NCBI GenBank assembly: GCA_036001245.1
Contig: DASYUL010000132.1
Location: 59,709-123,708 of the forward strand
From: Gp7-AA6 sp036001245
GTDB lineage: Bacteria; Acidobacteriota; Thermoanaerobaculia; UBA5066; Gp7-AA6
Reading direction: 5' to 3'
Length of the DNA: 64,000 bases
Shown: positions 51,516 through 59,024 of the stretch, in pieces
Layout: the number at the start of each line of letters is the position of its first letter
How positions within the stretch are numbered: the first letter of the stretch is position 1
Notes under the pieces: generated by a model
Databases searched by the model: none
The model's input: only the letters and a program-made list of their open reading frames with translations
What the model was told of the DNA's origin: nothing
Made by a program: the position numbers and the translations under genes

Positions 51516-51552
51516 GGAGTAGAGCGCGGCGACTTGCGCTTCTTTCTCACGA

Positions 51553-52329
51553 ATGAGCCGACGGCTCGAAGGGAAGGTCGCCCTCGTCACGGGCGCTTCG
51601 CGCGGGATCGGCGAGGCGATCGCGCGCCGCTTCGGCGCCGACGGAGCCCGCGTGGCGCTCGCCGCGCGCGACGAAAAAGCGTGCCGGCGGATCGCGGAGG
51701 AGATCACCGCGCAGGGCGGAGAGGCGATCGCGGTGGCGTGCGACGTGACCGACTCCCGGTCGATTGCCGAGACGGTCCGGACGGTCGTCGCGAAGTGGCG
51801 GCGGATCGACGTGCTCGTCAACAACGCCGGCCTGGGAGGGCCGACGCCGCTCTGGGACCGGGACGACACGCGGTGGGACGCGATCATCGCAACGAATCTG
51901 ACTGCCGTGTTCCGGATGACGCGGGAAGCGCTCGCGCACCTCGCCGACGGCGGACGCATCCTCAACATGTCCTCGGTCGTGGGGAGGTTTGGCGTCGCCG
52001 GGCTCGGAGCGTACGCGGCGACGAAGCACGGCGTGATCGGTCTGACGCGCAGCTTTGCGCTCGAGCTCGCCGGCCGCGGAATCACGGTGAACGCGATGTG
52101 CCCCGGCTGGGTCGACACGAACATGGGCCGCGCCAGCTGGACGGCGGTCGGAGAGCAGCACGGCGGGAGCGAGGCGGAGGGACGCGAGATGGCGGCGAAG
52201 ATGGCACCGCTGGGCCGCGTCATAGAACCGGACGAGGTCGCGGGCCTCGCGTCGTACCTGGCGTCGGAGGATGCGCGCTCGATCACGGGCCAGGCGATCG
52301 TCATCGACGGCGGGCAGGTGATGCCATGA
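51553..52329 (+). CDS. short-chain dehydrogenase/reductase, FabG-like
   Basis: A 258-residue classical SDR. TGASRGIG binds the cofactor, NNAG is present, Ser lies in LNMSSVVG, and Tyr-x-x-x-Lys in GAYAATKHG; CPGWVDTNMG and VIDGGQ close the fold. It most resembles 3-hydroxyacyl-CoA/3-oxoacyl reductases, so NAD(P)-dependent interconversion of a hydroxyl and a ketone is expected; the substrate is unclear. A heptamer array begins 3 bp after its stop. Confidence 0.88.
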   Translation: MSRRLEGKVALVTGASRGIGEAIARRFGADGARVALAARDEKACRRIAEEITAQGGEAIAVACDVTDSRSIAETVRTVVAKWRRIDVLVNNAGLGGPTPLWDRDDTRWDAIIATNLTAVFRMTREALAHLADGGRILNMSSVVGRFGVAGLGAYAATKHGVIGLTRSFALELAGRGITVNAMCPGWVDTNMGRASWTAVGEQHGGSEAEGREMAAKMAPLGRVIEPDEVAGLASYLASEDARSITGQAIVIDGGQVMP

Positions 52330-52332
52330 TGA

Positions 52333-52367
52333 GCGTAAGGCGTGAGGCGTGAGACGTGAGATGTGAG
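52333..52367. repeat. heptamer array, unit GCGTGAG
   Basis: Five consecutive units (GCGTAAG, GCGTGAG, GCGTGAG, ACGTGAG, ATGTGAG) between the SDR stop and the next gene's Shine-Dalgarno. Confidence 0.82.
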
Positions 52368-52386
52368 GCGAAGTGAAGGAGGCGAA

Positions 52387-53067
52387 ATGAACACCGCGGA
52401 GTTCCTGAATGCACTGGACGCACTGGTGGCGGACAAACACCTTTTGAAGCACCCCTTCTACAAGCTGTGGAGCGAGGGGAAACTCTCGCGCGACAACATC
52501 CGCGAGTACGCGATCTCCTACTACCCGCACGTGGCGGCCTTCCCGACGTACGTCTCGGGCGTTCACTCGGGCTGCGAGGATCCGGCACTGCGCCTCGAGC
52601 TGCTCGAGAACCTGGTCGAGGAGGAAAGCGGTCCCGTCAATCATCCCGCACTGTGGCGGCGGTTCGCAGCGGCCCTCGGCGCGACCGGGGAAGATCTCGC
52701 GATCGCGCCGCGCACGCCCGAGGTCGCCGCTGCCATCGCCGAGTTTCGCCGCGCGACCCGCGAGGGCTCCGTCGGCGAGGGCCTCGCCGCGCTTTACGCG
52801 TACGAGTCACAGATTCCCGAGATCTCGCGCACGAAGCGCGAGGGGCTCGCGTCGTTCTACGGAATCGAAGACGCGGAGGCCACGCGCTTCTTCACGGTTC
52901 ACGAGGAGGCGGACGTCTGGCACCGACAGGTCGAGCGGAACGCCATCGGACGCGTCGCCGTGACGGACGCGGAACAGGAGAGGGCTCTCGCCTCGGCGCA
53001 GCGTTGTTTGGACGCCCTGAACCGGGTTCTCGACGGCGTGATGCGCGAGAACGGTCTCGCCGCGTAG
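52387..53067 (+). CDS. CADD-type diiron/heme-oxygenase-fold protein, probable self-sacrificing p-aminobenzoate synthase
   Basis: A 226-residue protein of the TenA/PqqC-like fold. Metal-site residues of Chlamydia CADD as I recall them (E81, H88, E142, H174, D178, H181) have counterparts at a constant offset of two: Glu79, His86, Glu140, His172, Asp176, His179. The donor Tyr27 and Lys152 of CADD correspond to Tyr25 (KHPFYKLW) and Lys150 (RTKREGL). In that family the enzyme makes p-aminobenzoate for folate from its own Tyr. Start at ATG 52387 with AAGGAGG upstream. The CADD numbering is from memory; no pabB/pabC lies in the window. Confidence 0.8.
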   Translation: MNTAEFLNALDALVADKHLLKHPFYKLWSEGKLSRDNIREYAISYYPHVAAFPTYVSGVHSGCEDPALRLELLENLVEEESGPVNHPALWRRFAAALGATGEDLAIAPRTPEVAAAIAEFRRATREGSVGEGLAALYAYESQIPEISRTKREGLASFYGIEDAEATRFFTVHEEADVWHRQVERNAIGRVAVTDAEQERALASAQRCLDALNRVLDGVMRENGLAA

Positions 53068-53077
53068 AACCCCGATC

Positions 53078-55108
53078 GTGAGAAACGCCACGGCGGGCGC
53101 GGTGCTCGCGCTCGTCGTCGTTCTCGCGTTCTGGCCGGTGGTCTCGGGAGCCCGGGCGTTCCTGCACTGGGACCTCCGGTATGAGCACGTTCCGATCTGG
53201 ACGGCGACGCAGAAGGCATTGAGATCGGGAGAATCGCCCTGGTGGGTCGAAGGCCAGTACTGCGGAAACCCTCTTCTCTTCACGCAGGAAGCGCCCCTCT
53301 TCTATCCGTTGACCGTCCCGCTCCTTCTGACCGGAGGTGCGTCGCACCGCCTCGCCGACCTCTTTTCGCTGTTCCATTTCTGGTTGGCCGGGTTCGCCGC
53401 GTTTCTTTTCCTCCGCGACCGGGGATGCGAGCCTCTGGCCGCCCTGTTCGGGGGGGTCGCGTGGATGCTTAGCGCGCGGATGATCCAGAGCTCGATCTGG
53501 CCGAACGCCGTCGCCGTCCAGGCGCTCCTTCCGCTCCTTCTTCTCGGGATGTTTGGCATCGGGGAGGGCCGTCGCCGGTCCGGGATCCTGTGTGCGTCCC
53601 TCTCCGGCGGTCTGTGCCTCCTCGCCTCCCGGCCTCAGTCGCTCACGGGAGCCGCACCGCTCTTGGCCTGCGTCGGACTCGCGCTGATCTTCTTTGCGAA
53701 AGAGAAGTGGCCGACCGCCCGCGATCTCGCGATCGCCGGGATTCTCGCCGCCGCGCTGGGCGCCCCGTCGCTCCTGCCGTCCGCCGTTCTCCTTCCCGAC
53801 AGCTCGCGCGCGGGCGGTCTTGCCCGCGCCGAACGGGACCTGAATCCGCTCGCGTCTTCGGGGGAGCTCGATCAGGTCTTCCTGCCTTCCGATGGTCCCG
53901 GGCGGTGGCCCGAAGCGGCGGCCTATCCGGGTGTCCTCGTCGGCTTCCTCTTCGCCGTCGGAATCGTGCTCACTCTGCGCCGGGGCGAGGGGCGTATCCG
54001 GCGCGCGTTCTGGACGCTCGCCGCCGGCGGATTGATCGGGCTCCTGTTCGCCTTCGGCGAGCATGGCCCTCTCCGTCTCGTCGCCGACCTGCCTCTGATC
54101 AAGGGATTCCGGATACCGGCGCGGTATCTCACGTCGTGGTCCCTCGCGGTGGCTCTCGGCTCGGCCTTCGTTCTCTCGCGGCTGCTGCGTGATTCGGCCC
54201 GACCGGGAGTGATCGCCACCGCGTGTCTCGTCGGCTTGACCTTCGACCTCGCTTTCCACGCGCGGCGGGCCGCACCGACGGCCCCTTCCTCGGTGTACTC
54301 GACGGAGCCCGATCTGGTCCCGGTGATGCGAAGAATGCTCGCCGCCGACGAGGTCGGCTTCCCTCGCCGCTTCTGGTCGCTCGTCGTTCCTCCCTTCCTC
54401 TGGACCTACCCGGACGCGGAGAAGCTCGTCGCCGCGAAGAAATTCGAGCCTCTCTACGGCGCCTTCGGAATGAGCTACGGTCTGGAATCCGTCGCCGGCA
54501 ACGGCCCTTCGCTCCGGAGGTGGAAGCTTCTATTCGCAGGGCAGAGCGCGCGCCGCGCGCAGCTCGCGGGAGTCGGCGCGCTCGTACTGCCCGGGGAGGG
54601 CATGGCGGCTGCGCCGATCGGCAGCCCTCAGCCGATGCTGGTCCAGCGCTTCTCGGGGTTCCCGAGGGCGATCGTCGTGCCCGAGGCGGTCGTCGTCTCA
54701 CCTTCCCGGGCGATCGCCGCGACGCTCGACGAGTCGCTCGACCCGCGGTCGACCGCCGTGCTCGAGGAGGGATCGCCGGTCGCGCGCGACCCTCGATGGG
54801 ATCCCGCAAAGGCGTCCGTTCGTCTTCTGTCGCGGGCCCCCGGTCGCCTGAGTCTCTCGGCCAGTCTGCCGGGAGACGGGATCTTCGTCGTGTTCAACAG
54901 CTTCGAGAAGGGGTGGCGCGCCCGGGTGGACGGCGCGGTTCACCGCGTGCTCCCGGCCGACGGCGCCTTCCAGGGGATGCGGCTGCCGGCCGGTGAACAC
55001 GTCGTGGAGCTTCGATACCGGCCGCGCGCGCTCCTTTCGGGAATCGCGGTCGGAGTCGCCGGGCTCCTCGGCGTCATCTTCGCGGCCGCGCGCATTCGAG
55101 ACGCATGA
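53078..55108 (+). CDS. YfhO-like polytopic membrane protein
   Basis: A 676-residue protein with about 12 TM helices in the first ~420 residues and a C-terminal periplasmic beta-rich domain ending in GMRLPAGEHVVELRYRPR plus one more TM segment. The first loop HWDLRYEHVPIW and the C-terminal FNSFEKGWRARVDG are signatures of the YfhO family, thought to modify lipoteichoic acid or other envelope polymers with sugars. GTG start. Followed by a HAD-family gene with a four-base overlap (ATGA). Confidence 0.85.
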   Translation: MRNATAGAVLALVVVLAFWPVVSGARAFLHWDLRYEHVPIWTATQKALRSGESPWWVEGQYCGNPLLFTQEAPLFYPLTVPLLLTGGASHRLADLFSLFHFWLAGFAAFLFLRDRGCEPLAALFGGVAWMLSARMIQSSIWPNAVAVQALLPLLLLGMFGIGEGRRRSGILCASLSGGLCLLASRPQSLTGAAPLLACVGLALIFFAKEKWPTARDLAIAGILAAALGAPSLLPSAVLLPDSSRAGGLARAERDLNPLASSGELDQVFLPSDGPGRWPEAAAYPGVLVGFLFAVGIVLTLRRGEGRIRRAFWTLAAGGLIGLLFAFGEHGPLRLVADLPLIKGFRIPARYLTSWSLAVALGSAFVLSRLLRDSARPGVIATACLVGLTFDLAFHARRAAPTAPSSVYSTEPDLVPVMRRMLAADEVGFPRRFWSLVVPPFLWTYPDAEKLVAAKKFEPLYGAFGMSYGLESVAGNGPSLRRWKLLFAGQSARRAQLAGVGALVLPGEGMAAAPIGSPQPMLVQRFSGFPRAIVVPEAVVVSPSRAIAATLDESLDPRSTAVLEEGSPVARDPRWDPAKASVRLLSRAPGRLSLSASLPGDGIFVVFNSFEKGWRARVDGAVHRVLPADGAFQGMRLPAGEHVVELRYRPRALLSGIAVGVAGLLGVIFAAARIRDA

Positions 55109-55794
55109 AGCGAATCCGCGCCGTCTTCTTCGACGCGGGCGCGACGCTCGTCCACCCGGATCCTCCGGTGGAAGCGATCTACGCGCGCGAATTCGCGGCG
55201 GACGGCGCCCGCTTCACCGACGAGGATCTGACGCGAGCGCTGACGCGCGCCTGGGAGGAGGTGCACGCGAACCCGGAAACCAATCGGTACGGCGGGGTGC
55301 GCGGCGAGCCCGACTTCTGGCAGGCGTTTCTGAACCGCGTGCGCTCGTTTCTGGACGGCGGGATCGTGTCGGCCGCGGCGTTCGCGCGTCTCGCGACTCA
55401 CTTCCGCACGCCCGCGTCCTGGGCCGTCTACGGGGACGTCCTCTCGACTCTCGAGGAGCTCTCGCGCCGCGATTTGAAGCTCGCGGTCGTCTCGAACTGG
55501 GACTCGTTCCTTCCGAAGCTCCTCGCGGCGCTCGATCTCGAACGCTTCTTCCCCGTCGTTGCGGTGTCCGCGATCGAGGAAACCGGAAAGCCCGACCCGG
55601 AGATCTTCCACCGCGCGTGCCGCCGTGTCGGCGTCGAGCCCCGGGAGGCGCTCCACGTCGGGGACTCCGTGGCCGAAGATCTCGACGGTGCCCGCGGCGC
55701 CGGGCTGGCGGCGCTGCTCCTCGACCGTTCGGACGCCCATCCCGAGATCGCCGACCGAATCACGAGTCTCGCCGAGCTTCCGGGAAGAGTCTGA
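55105..55794 (+). CDS. HAD-superfamily hydrolase
   Basis: A 229-residue HAD (HDHD3/GMP-like) phosphatase-type protein. Motif I is FFDAGATLV (nucleophile Asp10 kept, the usual second Asp replaced by Gly), motif II Ser in AVVSNWDS, motif III Lys in ETGKPDPEIF and motif IV HVGDSVAEDLDGARGAG. The missing motif-I acid/base Asp suggests a phosphatase with altered chemistry or a dehalogenase-like role. The TGA stop lies inside a GGGGTC-type repeat at 55789. Overlaps the YfhO-like gene by four bases. Confidence 0.83.
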   Translation: MKRIRAVFFDAGATLVHPDPPVEAIYAREFAADGARFTDEDLTRALTRAWEEVHANPETNRYGGVRGEPDFWQAFLNRVRSFLDGGIVSAAAFARLATHFRTPASWAVYGDVLSTLEELSRRDLKLAVVSNWDSFLPKLLAALDLERFFPVVAVSAIEETGKPDPEIFHRACRRVGVEPREALHVGDSVAEDLDGARGAGLAALLLDRSDAHPEIADRITSLAELPGRV

Positions 55795-55815
55795 TCCCCG
55801 ACGGGGGTCAGATCC
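55789..55815. repeat. GGGGTC-type hairpin repeat at the HAD stop codon
   Basis: GTCTGATCCCC (55789-55799), GAC, GGGGGTCAGATCC (55803-55815). The TGA stop of the HAD gene is part of the left arm. Confidence 0.65.
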
Positions 55816-55842
55816 ACACCCTGTCTGTTATCCTGCCCGCGC

Positions 55843-57393
55843 TTGAGCGTGGTCAACCGGCTCTTCCGGACCAAGTCGCTCGATGAGCTCGTCGCCGAGA
55901 CCGAGGAGCCGGAGCATCGGCTTCGAAAGGCTCTCGGCCCCGGAAACCTGATCGCGCTCGGCATCGGCGCCATCATCGGGGCCGGCATCTTCGCGACGAT
56001 CGGCACGGCCACCGCGGGCGACGCCGCGCGGCCCGGCGCGGGTCCCGCGCTGATCCTGTCGTTCGTCCTGACCGCGGTGGTCTGCGGTTTCACGGCGCTC
56101 TGTTACGCGGAGTTCGCCTCGATGGTGCCGGTCGCCGGCTCCGCGTACACGTACTCGTACGCGACCCTCGGAGAGCTGATCGCGTGGATCATCGGCTGGG
56201 ACCTGATCCTGGAGTACGCCATCGGCAACGTGGCGGTCGCGATCTCCTGGGCGAACTACTTCAACACGCTCATGGAGGGCCTCGGGGTCCACCTGCCCCG
56301 GTGGCTGACCATCGACTACCACACCGCGCACGCGAAGATGCCGGAGGTCGTCGCCGCCGCTCCGCACGTCTTTGGAATTCCGATCGTATTGAACTTCCTC
56401 GCGTTCACGATCGTGGCGGTCATCACGGTCGTTCTCGTGTGGGGGATCCGCGAGTCCGCGTCGTTCAACTTCTGGATGGTGGCGATCAAGCTCGTCGTCC
56501 TCGGTTTCTTCGTCATCGTCAGCTTCAACTACGTCAAGCCCGAGCACTGGAAGCCGTTCGCGCCGAACGGATTTCCCGGGATCGCTGCGGGCGCGGCGAT
56601 CGTCTTCTTCGCCTACATTGGCTTCGACGCGGTCTCCACGACTGCGGAGGAGGCGCGCAATCCGAAGCGCGACATGCCGATCGGGATCATCGGGTCGCTC
56701 ATCATCTGTACGGTCATCTACATCCTGATCGCGTTGGTCTTCACGGGCTTGATTCCGTACCCGGCATTGCGGCAGACGCTCGCGACCGAGCAGGCCGAGC
56801 CGCTGACGCTCGCGATGAAATACGTGGCGATGCCCAACTGGATGGTGGGCATCGTCGCCTTCGGGTCGGTCGTTGCGCACACCGCGGTGCTGCTCGTCTT
56901 CCAGCTCGGGCAACCTCGAATCTTCTTCGCGATGGCGCGGGACGGACTGCTGCCGCCGACGTTCGCAAGGGTCCACAAGAAGTTCCGCACGCCCCACGTC
57001 ACGACGATCCTGACCGGCGTGCTCGTCGGAGTGACCGCGATGTTCACGACGCTCGACGAGATGGTGAACCTGACGAACATCGGAACGCTCTTCGCGTTCC
57101 TCCTCATCTGTCTCGGCATCATCATCCTGCGTTTCAAGGATCCGGACCGGGAGCGCCCGTTCCGGGTCCCCTTCGGACCCGTTCTGCTGCCGTCGCTCGG
57201 CATGCTGAGCTGTCTCGGCCTGATCTACTACCTGCCGCCCTCCTCGTGGTGGAGGTTCGTCGGCTGGCTCGCGGTCGGCGCGTTGATCTACTTCCTGTAC
57301 GGCTATCGACACAGCCGCTTGCGCCACCCGCGTATTCCCCCGGCGCCGCCGGACTTCAACCCCGCGTCGGGACTGCCTCCGTCGGTGCTCTGA
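55843..57393 (+). CDS. APC-superfamily amino acid permease
   Basis: A 516-residue transporter with about 12-14 TM helices, of the cationic amino acid transporter (CAT-like) group: GIGAIIGAGIFATIGTATA (unwound TM1), ALCYAEFASMVPVAGSAYTY and FIGFDAVSTTAEEARNPKRD-like (YIGFDAVSTTAEEA). It would import amino acids, coupled or by exchange; specificity is not readable. The TTG at 55843 is the best start; a TATCCT -10-like box lies at 55829. A diverged heptamer array follows the stop. Confidence 0.92.
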   Translation: MSVVNRLFRTKSLDELVAETEEPEHRLRKALGPGNLIALGIGAIIGAGIFATIGTATAGDAARPGAGPALILSFVLTAVVCGFTALCYAEFASMVPVAGSAYTYSYATLGELIAWIIGWDLILEYAIGNVAVAISWANYFNTLMEGLGVHLPRWLTIDYHTAHAKMPEVVAAAPHVFGIPIVLNFLAFTIVAVITVVLVWGIRESASFNFWMVAIKLVVLGFFVIVSFNYVKPEHWKPFAPNGFPGIAAGAAIVFFAYIGFDAVSTTAEEARNPKRDMPIGIIGSLIICTVIYILIALVFTGLIPYPALRQTLATEQAEPLTLAMKYVAMPNWMVGIVAFGSVVAHTAVLLVFQLGQPRIFFAMARDGLLPPTFARVHKKFRTPHVTTILTGVLVGVTAMFTTLDEMVNLTNIGTLFAFLLICLGIIILRFKDPDRERPFRVPFGPVLLPSLGMLSCLGLIYYLPPSSWWRFVGWLAVGALIYFLYGYRHSRLRHPRIPPAPPDFNPASGLPPSVL

Positions 57394-57394
57394 G

Positions 57395-57422
57395 AAGTTC
57401 CAGGTTCAGGTTTTCAAGTTGT
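57395..57422. repeat. heptamer array, diverged (AAGTTCC-like)
   Basis: AAGTTCC, AGGTTCA, GGTTTTC, AAGTTGT: four 7-bp units with substitutions, just after the permease stop. Confidence 0.6.
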
Positions 57423-57488
57423 GAGAAATAACGACGGAGAAGTCACGACCGAGACCGGCGTGCTACCCTCGAACCGGAGGTAACAGGC

Positions 57489-57971
57489 ATGGTTCGTCGG
57501 CTCTCCCTGGCCCTCGGCGCGCTCTTCTTCGCCCACCTCGCCTCGGCCGAGATCGTCACGCAGAAGTTCAACTGGTCTCCGGTGAAGGGGGTGCAGCGGC
57601 TCCGCTTCGACTGGAACGACATCGCGATCTCGGAGATCCACTTCGATCTGGGCGACACGATCAAACCGCTCAAGACTTCCAGCGCGAAGGCGGTCGTCCG
57701 AGTGGACAACAACTCGGCGCGCGATCAGGAAGTCGGGGTGGCGATTGCGCTCTTCGACGACGACGGGACCATGCTCGCGGCCGGGAGCGGCGGGATTAAG
57801 ATCGGCGACCTCGACCGCGGCGAACGGGACACGTTCACCGTGCGGTTCCCCTACGTCTATCGCAACATGAAAAGGACGAAGTACTTCCTTCTCACGGTCG
57901 AGGCGCAGCCCACCGGAAAGTGGAAGTACCAGCCCAAGGCAAAGCCGACCGAGCCGCCGCCGGCGCGGTGA
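57489..57971 (+). CDS. small exported protein with Ig-like fold, unknown function
   Basis: A 160-residue protein: signal peptide ~1-20 (LASAEIV), then a beta-rich domain (KAVVRVDNNSARDQEVGVAIALFDDDG) resembling a small immunoglobulin-like or CARDB-like sandwich, and a Lys/Pro-rich end. GGAGG lies eight bases before the ATG. It overlaps the convergent AttH-like gene by 80 bp at its 3' end. I do not recognise a family. Confidence 0.65.
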   Translation: MVRRLSLALGALFFAHLASAEIVTQKFNWSPVKGVQRLRFDWNDIAISEIHFDLGDTIKPLKTSSAKAVVRVDNNSARDQEVGVAIALFDDDGTMLAAGSGGIKIGDLDRGERDTFTVRFPYVYRNMKRTKYFLLTVEAQPTGKWKYQPKAKPTEPPPAR

Positions 57972-58890
57972 GCCCCGCCATTCCCGGCACGTCCCGGCCG
58001 GCGTATCCGGTCAGCTCGACGTAGGCCCGGCCCGTGATCGGTCGCCCCGCCCGAATGCCCCTCACGGAGCACGCGCCCTCCCAGTAGGTGACCCCGGTCG
58101 AGCCGGGCGTCTCGAGCTCCTGGTCGGCGACGAGCGGCTCGATCCCGACGTCGAGTCCGATGGATCCGACGGCGATCCGCCAGCCCGCGGGATAACGCGC
58201 CTTCGACCGCGGCGACCGCCAGGTGCGGGTCTCCGTCAGACGGACGTCGCTCCACGCGAGCCGCGCCGTCGCGCCGCGCGCCGGCACGAACGTGCCGGAG
58301 GAGAACGGCGTGGCGCTTCCGTCCGCGCGCCGCATCCGATAGAGCATCAGCTCCGATCCGTCGTCGAGCTGGAGCGCGAACCAGTCCCAGCCGGCCGCGT
58401 CCGCCGGCAGCACGCCCGGCCCCCACTCGTGATCGAACCACGCCGTCCCCGAGAGCGGCTCGGATTTCGCGCCGCGGACGAGCGATCCCTTCGCCGCGAG
58501 CCGGGTGATCGACACGTATCGCGAGAACTCGCGCGAGCCCGGCCCCTTGCGGGACACTCCGTTTTCACCCTGGAGGACGGGCGGCTTGACGGGAGTCAAC
58601 GTCAAGCGCAGCTCGCCGGCGCGTCCGGAGGCGGCGAGGAGATGGGCTCCGCCCGGGCCTTCGCGCGCGCTCCAGTCCTCGTTCGAGACGTCGAGCTTCT
58701 CCGGGGCCGCCGACGCGACGCCGGGCAGCCCCAGGTGCATTTTCTCGTCGTAGCGAAACTCCTTGCGCGCCGTGTCGGTCAGCGCGAAGTGCGCGAGGTG
58801 GAGCTCCCGCGCGCGAAAGAACGTCAGCTGAAATCCGTATGCATTTCCCGCGCGGTCGGAGAGGTGACCGGTCCAGTACCACCACTCCAC
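57892..58890 (-). CDS. AttH/CrtC-type lipocalin-like protein (5' end unclear)
   Basis: A 332-residue (minimum) protein of the CrtC/AttH double-lipocalin family: EWWYWTGHLSDRAGNAYGFQLTFFR, WFDHEWGPGVL, DWFALQLDDGSELMLYRMR and GRAYVELTGYAG. In Att-type cassettes it is the partner of an FtsX-like permease and ABC ATPase, presumed to carry a lipid or lipoprotein. The GTG at 58890 cuts the conserved block in half: in-frame codons upstream give FPRDHGAHPDAPV and a signal-like stretch, but no ATG, GTG or TTG. A heptamer array (58997-59021) sits where the start should be. Confidence 0.8.
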   Translation of the reverse strand: MEWWYWTGHLSDRAGNAYGFQLTFFRARELHLAHFALTDTARKEFRYDEKMHLGLPGVASAAPEKLDVSNEDWSAREGPGGAHLLAASGRAGELRLTLTPVKPPVLQGENGVSRKGPGSREFSRYVSITRLAAKGSLVRGAKSEPLSGTAWFDHEWGPGVLPADAAGWDWFALQLDDGSELMLYRMRRADGSATPFSSGTFVPARGATARLAWSDVRLTETRTWRSPRSKARYPAGWRIAVGSIGLDVGIEPLVADQELETPGSTGVTYWEGACSVRGIRAGRPITGRAYVELTGYAGRDVPGMAGLTAPAAARSALPWAGTSTFRWAAPRP

Positions 58891-58996
58891 CGGAGCGTCG
58901 GGGTGCGCCCCGTGATCCCGCGGGAAAGAGAGCCGCGGTGGGCTACCTGCGAGTACACCGATGCCGAGAGCCCAGACCGCGGCTCGGCCGAGACGC

Positions 58997-59021
58997 CTGA
59001 GAGCTGAGAGCCGAGAGCTGA
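58997..59021. repeat. heptamer array, unit CTGAGAG
   Basis: CTGAGAG, CTGAGAG, CCGAGAG and a partial unit between the ftsX-like stop and the AttH-like gene. Confidence 0.75.
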
Positions 59022-59024
59022 TCG

